From: Bacteroidia bacterium
Lineage (GTDB): Bacteria > Bacteroidota > Bacteroidia > Flavobacteriales > Flavobacteriaceae
Direction: 5' to 3'
Assembly (NCBI GenBank): GCA_030431055.1
Contig: JAUIJA010000002.1
Span: 186,001-250,000 of the forward strand
DNA: 64,000 bases
Made by a program: the position numbers and the translations under genes
The notes under the pieces: generated by a model
Databases searched by the model: none
What the model was told of the DNA's origin: nothing
The model's input: only the letters and a program-made list of their open reading frames with translations
Shown: positions 61,810 through 64,000 of the stretch, one piece after another
Position numbering within the stretch: position 1 is the first letter of the stretch
How the letters are laid out: each line of letters opens with the position of its first letter

Positions 61810-63363
61810 TTATATAATTTCAAATGTACAAGGCGATACTTTTTTAGCTGCCTGTCTAATTCCTTTATATTCAACTTTAATATCAGAAATAATGATTACA
61901 TCACCTTTCATCGCTTTCTTAACAGCAGCTTTAGCTCTAGCATTTAATCTGCTACCAGGATTTACAATAGTAGGTTGTCCAGGAACTTTAATGTTAAACT
62001 GCTTAACAATGATATCAACTGGGAAATCGAAATCTTCTAATACAGCAGAAACTTGAGATTTTTCTAAACTAGACTTTGGTCCTTTAGCTGCATCTTCTCC
62101 ACGAATTTTACCTGTTGGCGAAGGAATACCCTTAATACGGAAAGTCTTTTTATCAGAAACTTTTTGTCCGTCAGGTAAAGTACCTGTAACGTTAATTACA
62201 ACAGATGTACCATTTCCTGGGTTCATAGTATAAGCACCTGGCTTACCAGATTTAGATAAACCTGGAGCTGAAGCGTTTACTTTATCAGCAGAGATACCAG
62301 CAAATGAAATAGACATTGGGTTAGGTACACCACGATAAACAACGTTCATCTTGTCAGCAGAAATTGTTGCTGAATTAGGTTTAGGTACTACAACGTAGTT
62401 TCCTTTAATATCGATAGGCACTTCTTTACCTTCTTCCATGAACATGAATTTACCATTAATTTCATGCTCACCAACATTACCAGTTGTAAAGTTTAAGTTA
62501 ACTTGACCGTCTTTTAAAGCCTCCTTTAAGTTAACTTCTTCTCCATTAACTACAACCTTAGTTGGAACAGTAGACTTGTCATAACGACCTAATACAACTT
62601 TACCTTTAAATTGCTCACCAGCAAAGAAAGCTGATTTTTCAGGAATAACAATCGCTTGATAGTTACTAAAAGAAGCTGCCTTCTTTAAAGAGTTACCTAA
62701 AGCAACGTTATAAACGTTTGACTCTACATTTTTAACATCATTCTGTAAAGCTGTTAATTTAGTTACAGTAGCAATTGCAGGGAAACCTTTAAAGTGATAA
62801 GATAAATACTTTTGCTTTACACCTTCACCATCTACTACATCAGCAGTAGAAAATTTCTCTTTAACATCTTTTAAAACTGGTTGATAAGTTCCACCTTCAC
62901 CTAAAATTTTATTTAAAGAGTTAACATATTTATTAAATTGATCTACAATAGCTTTACCTTCTGGAGAATACCCATCACCAGCAAACCATTTCTCATCAAT
63001 ATTTGACTTGTCCATAGCTTCATATGGTAACTTACCATCTTCTTCTCTTTCAAAGTCAGCTAAAATTCCATTTTTTACTTTCTCTAAATATGCATAGAAT
63101 TCATTAGAAACTTTTGACACTTCCTTAGCTTTATTATAAGGAGCGCTATATCTATCTGGTTCATCTGAAGCTTTAGTCTCTAATTGACCTAAAAGCCCCA
63201 TATTTGATTCCGTTTGATTTTTATTAGCTGTATCAAATTTATCATTCATTAATCCGAAAGCGGTTAATACCTCCTTCGACATATTTAAAGCTAGCATCGC
63301 GATGAAAACCAAGTACATTAGGTTAATCATCTTCTGTCTAGGGGTTAATTTTCCTCCTGCCAT
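61810..63363 (-). CDS. gldM: Gliding motility / type IX secretion motor protein GldM
   Basis: 517 aa. The N-terminal membrane helix (LTPRQKMINLMYLVFIAMLALNMSKEVL) is followed by a long periplasmic part: helical D1 domain and several beta-sandwich domains, with KPNSATISADKMNVVYRGVPNP and GRYDKSTVPTKVVVNGEE seen. GldM with GldL forms the proton-driven motor of T9SS and gliding. Start chosen at ATG 63361-63363, 60 bases after gldL. Confidence 0.97.
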   Translation of the reverse strand: MAGGKLTPRQKMINLMYLVFIAMLALNMSKEVLTAFGLMNDKFDTANKNQTESNMGLLGQLETKASDEPDRYSAPYNKAKEVSKVSNEFYAYLEKVKNGILADFEREEDGKLPYEAMDKSNIDEKWFAGDGYSPEGKAIVDQFNKYVNSLNKILGEGGTYQPVLKDVKEKFSTADVVDGEGVKQKYLSYHFKGFPAIATVTKLTALQNDVKNVESNVYNVALGNSLKKAASFSNYQAIVIPEKSAFFAGEQFKGKVVLGRYDKSTVPTKVVVNGEEVNLKEALKDGQVNLNFTTGNVGEHEINGKFMFMEEGKEVPIDIKGNYVVVPKPNSATISADKMNVVYRGVPNPMSISFAGISADKVNASAPGLSKSGKPGAYTMNPGNGTSVVINVTGTLPDGQKVSDKKTFRIKGIPSPTGKIRGEDAAKGPKSSLEKSQVSAVLEDFDFPVDIIVKQFNIKVPGQPTIVNPGSRLNARAKAAVKKAMKGDVIIISDIKVEYKGIRQAAKKVSPCTFEII

Positions 63364-63423
63364 TTCTTAAAAATTTTGTTTTAAATTAAAAATATTTTTC
63401 AGTGATTAACAATTGATAATAAA

Positions 63424-64000
63424 TTATCCTTTGTTATTCATAGCAGAAAGCATTCCTCCATATACTGCATTTAACGATGCAATATTTGAAGTCATAGATT
63501 GCATTTGCTCTTTTAATTTAGCAGCATTTTCAGCAATTTCAGCATTAGCAGCAGCGTTTTTCTCAGCTCCTTCTAATTGTGCTTTATATAAACCGTTTAA
63601 TGATTTTAAGTTATCAGCCGCAGCTACCATTTCTGTAGCATATTGTTTTTGAGACGCAATAGAATCAACTGTTGGCGCAATATTTTTAGCAGCACCTTCA
63701 AAGTTTTTGATACTATTTCCTAAACTTTCCATTAAAGCACCGTCAATTTTAGCCTCTTTTAGCATATTATCTAATTTTTGAGATAATAATCCTTGTGCAT
63801 CTTCTGGCTTATCTTTTTTACCTTTAGGTGTAGCTTCTCCTCCTGCTAATTCAGGATAAACTAATGACCAATCTAAATCCTTTGGTGGAGTTTCAAAAGC
63901 TGATAATCCAAAAATAAGCGCCTCAGTTAAAAGTCCAACAATCAACATCAAAGATGCTCCTGGCCAGTGCATTAATTTGAATAAAGCTCCAACGATTACT
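63424..64000 (-). CDS. gldL: GldL, cytoplasmic-membrane motor partner (partial)
   Basis: The frame is open to the right edge (VIVGALFKLMHWPGASLMLIVGLL...), so the real start lies outside; a Met at 63972 is internal. Visible: second membrane helix, ETPPKDLDWSLVYPELAGG, a long coiled-coil cytoplasmic part, and ending LNAVYGGMLSAMNNKG, typical for GldL. About 192 of roughly 215 residues are seen. Confidence 0.95.
   Translation of the reverse strand, partial: VIVGALFKLMHWPGASLMLIVGLLTEALIFGLSAFETPPKDLDWSLVYPELAGGEATPKGKKDKPEDAQGLLSQKLDNMLKEAKIDGALMESLGNSIKNFEGAAKNIAPTVDSIASQKQYATEMVAAADNLKSLNGLYKAQLEGAEKNAAANAEIAENAAKLKEQMQSMTSNIASLNAVYGGMLSAMNNKG

Overview
The window looks like a chromosomal segment of a low-GC member of the Flavobacteriaceae (Bacteroidetes), close to Flavobacterium. 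Reasons: the gliding/type IX secretion genes gldL-gldM-gldN at the right edge, a TonB-type outer-membrane barrel protein, Bacteroidetes-style promoter boxes (TAnnTTTG, sometimes with TTG 19 bases upstream), weak ribosome binding sites, several TTG starts, and the families GSCFA, DUF983 and DUF1761.

Layout. (1) 1-10.3 kb, all minus strand: secreted or signalling proteins of unclear role (a TPR gene cut by the edge, a TPR histidine kinase, a 945-aa TPR-CHAT protease-like protein, two broken MORN-type genes, a YD-like protein, a PQQ-type beta-propeller, a small secreted protein and a 32-aa membrane ORF). Three of the gaps carry near-identical GGGCAATTGCCC-type terminator hairpins and a fourth carries a decayed copy. 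(2) 10.3-18.2 kb: GSCFA protein and alaS, then on the other strand M23 peptidase - MerR-type HTH - LemA - two TPM proteins, and a YceI lipoprotein. (3) 18.2-45.0 kb: a 26-kb surface-glycan or glycolipid island. (4) 45.0-46.2 kb: an IS1-family transposase and two initiator tRNA genes. (5) 46.3-57.3 kb: era, der, a TonB-type barrel, a NarL-type two-component pair with two unknown genes upstream, DUF1761 and a FemAB/GNAT-like protein. (6) 57.3-64 kb: ABC-F ATPase, DUF983, a DadA-like oxidoreductase, gldN, gldM and the C-terminal part of gldL.

The island is the most distinctive part. It encodes four B12-binding-type radical SAM proteins, one SPASM radical SAM protein, four methyltransferases including a FkbM type, one Und-P-sugar-synthase-like GT2, two GT-C membrane glycosyltransferases, a GT4, a Wzx-like flippase, a polysaccharide deacetylase, a GNAT, an acyltransferase-3, four SGNH proteins and a carbamoyltransferase - SxtJ - DUF5989 module whose 52-aa last gene is easily missed. 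A plausible reading is a lipid-linked glycan built in the cytoplasm, flipped, extended at the periplasmic face and heavily decorated (methyl, acyl, carbamoyl). The product is not known from the sequence.

The island is bordered by two direct copies, about 97% identical over 109 bp and 26.66 kb apart, of a unit that reads on the minus strand like a complete small RNA gene: promoter, hairpin, tiny six-codon ORF and intrinsic terminator. Other structure outside normal genes includes a palindromic repeat lying in frame inside two protein genes and once between genes, a tandem TACGTA operator-like array, a nested inverted repeat upstream of der, and a structured element at the 3' end of the ABC-F gene. 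No CRISPR array, rRNA, prophage or integrase was seen.
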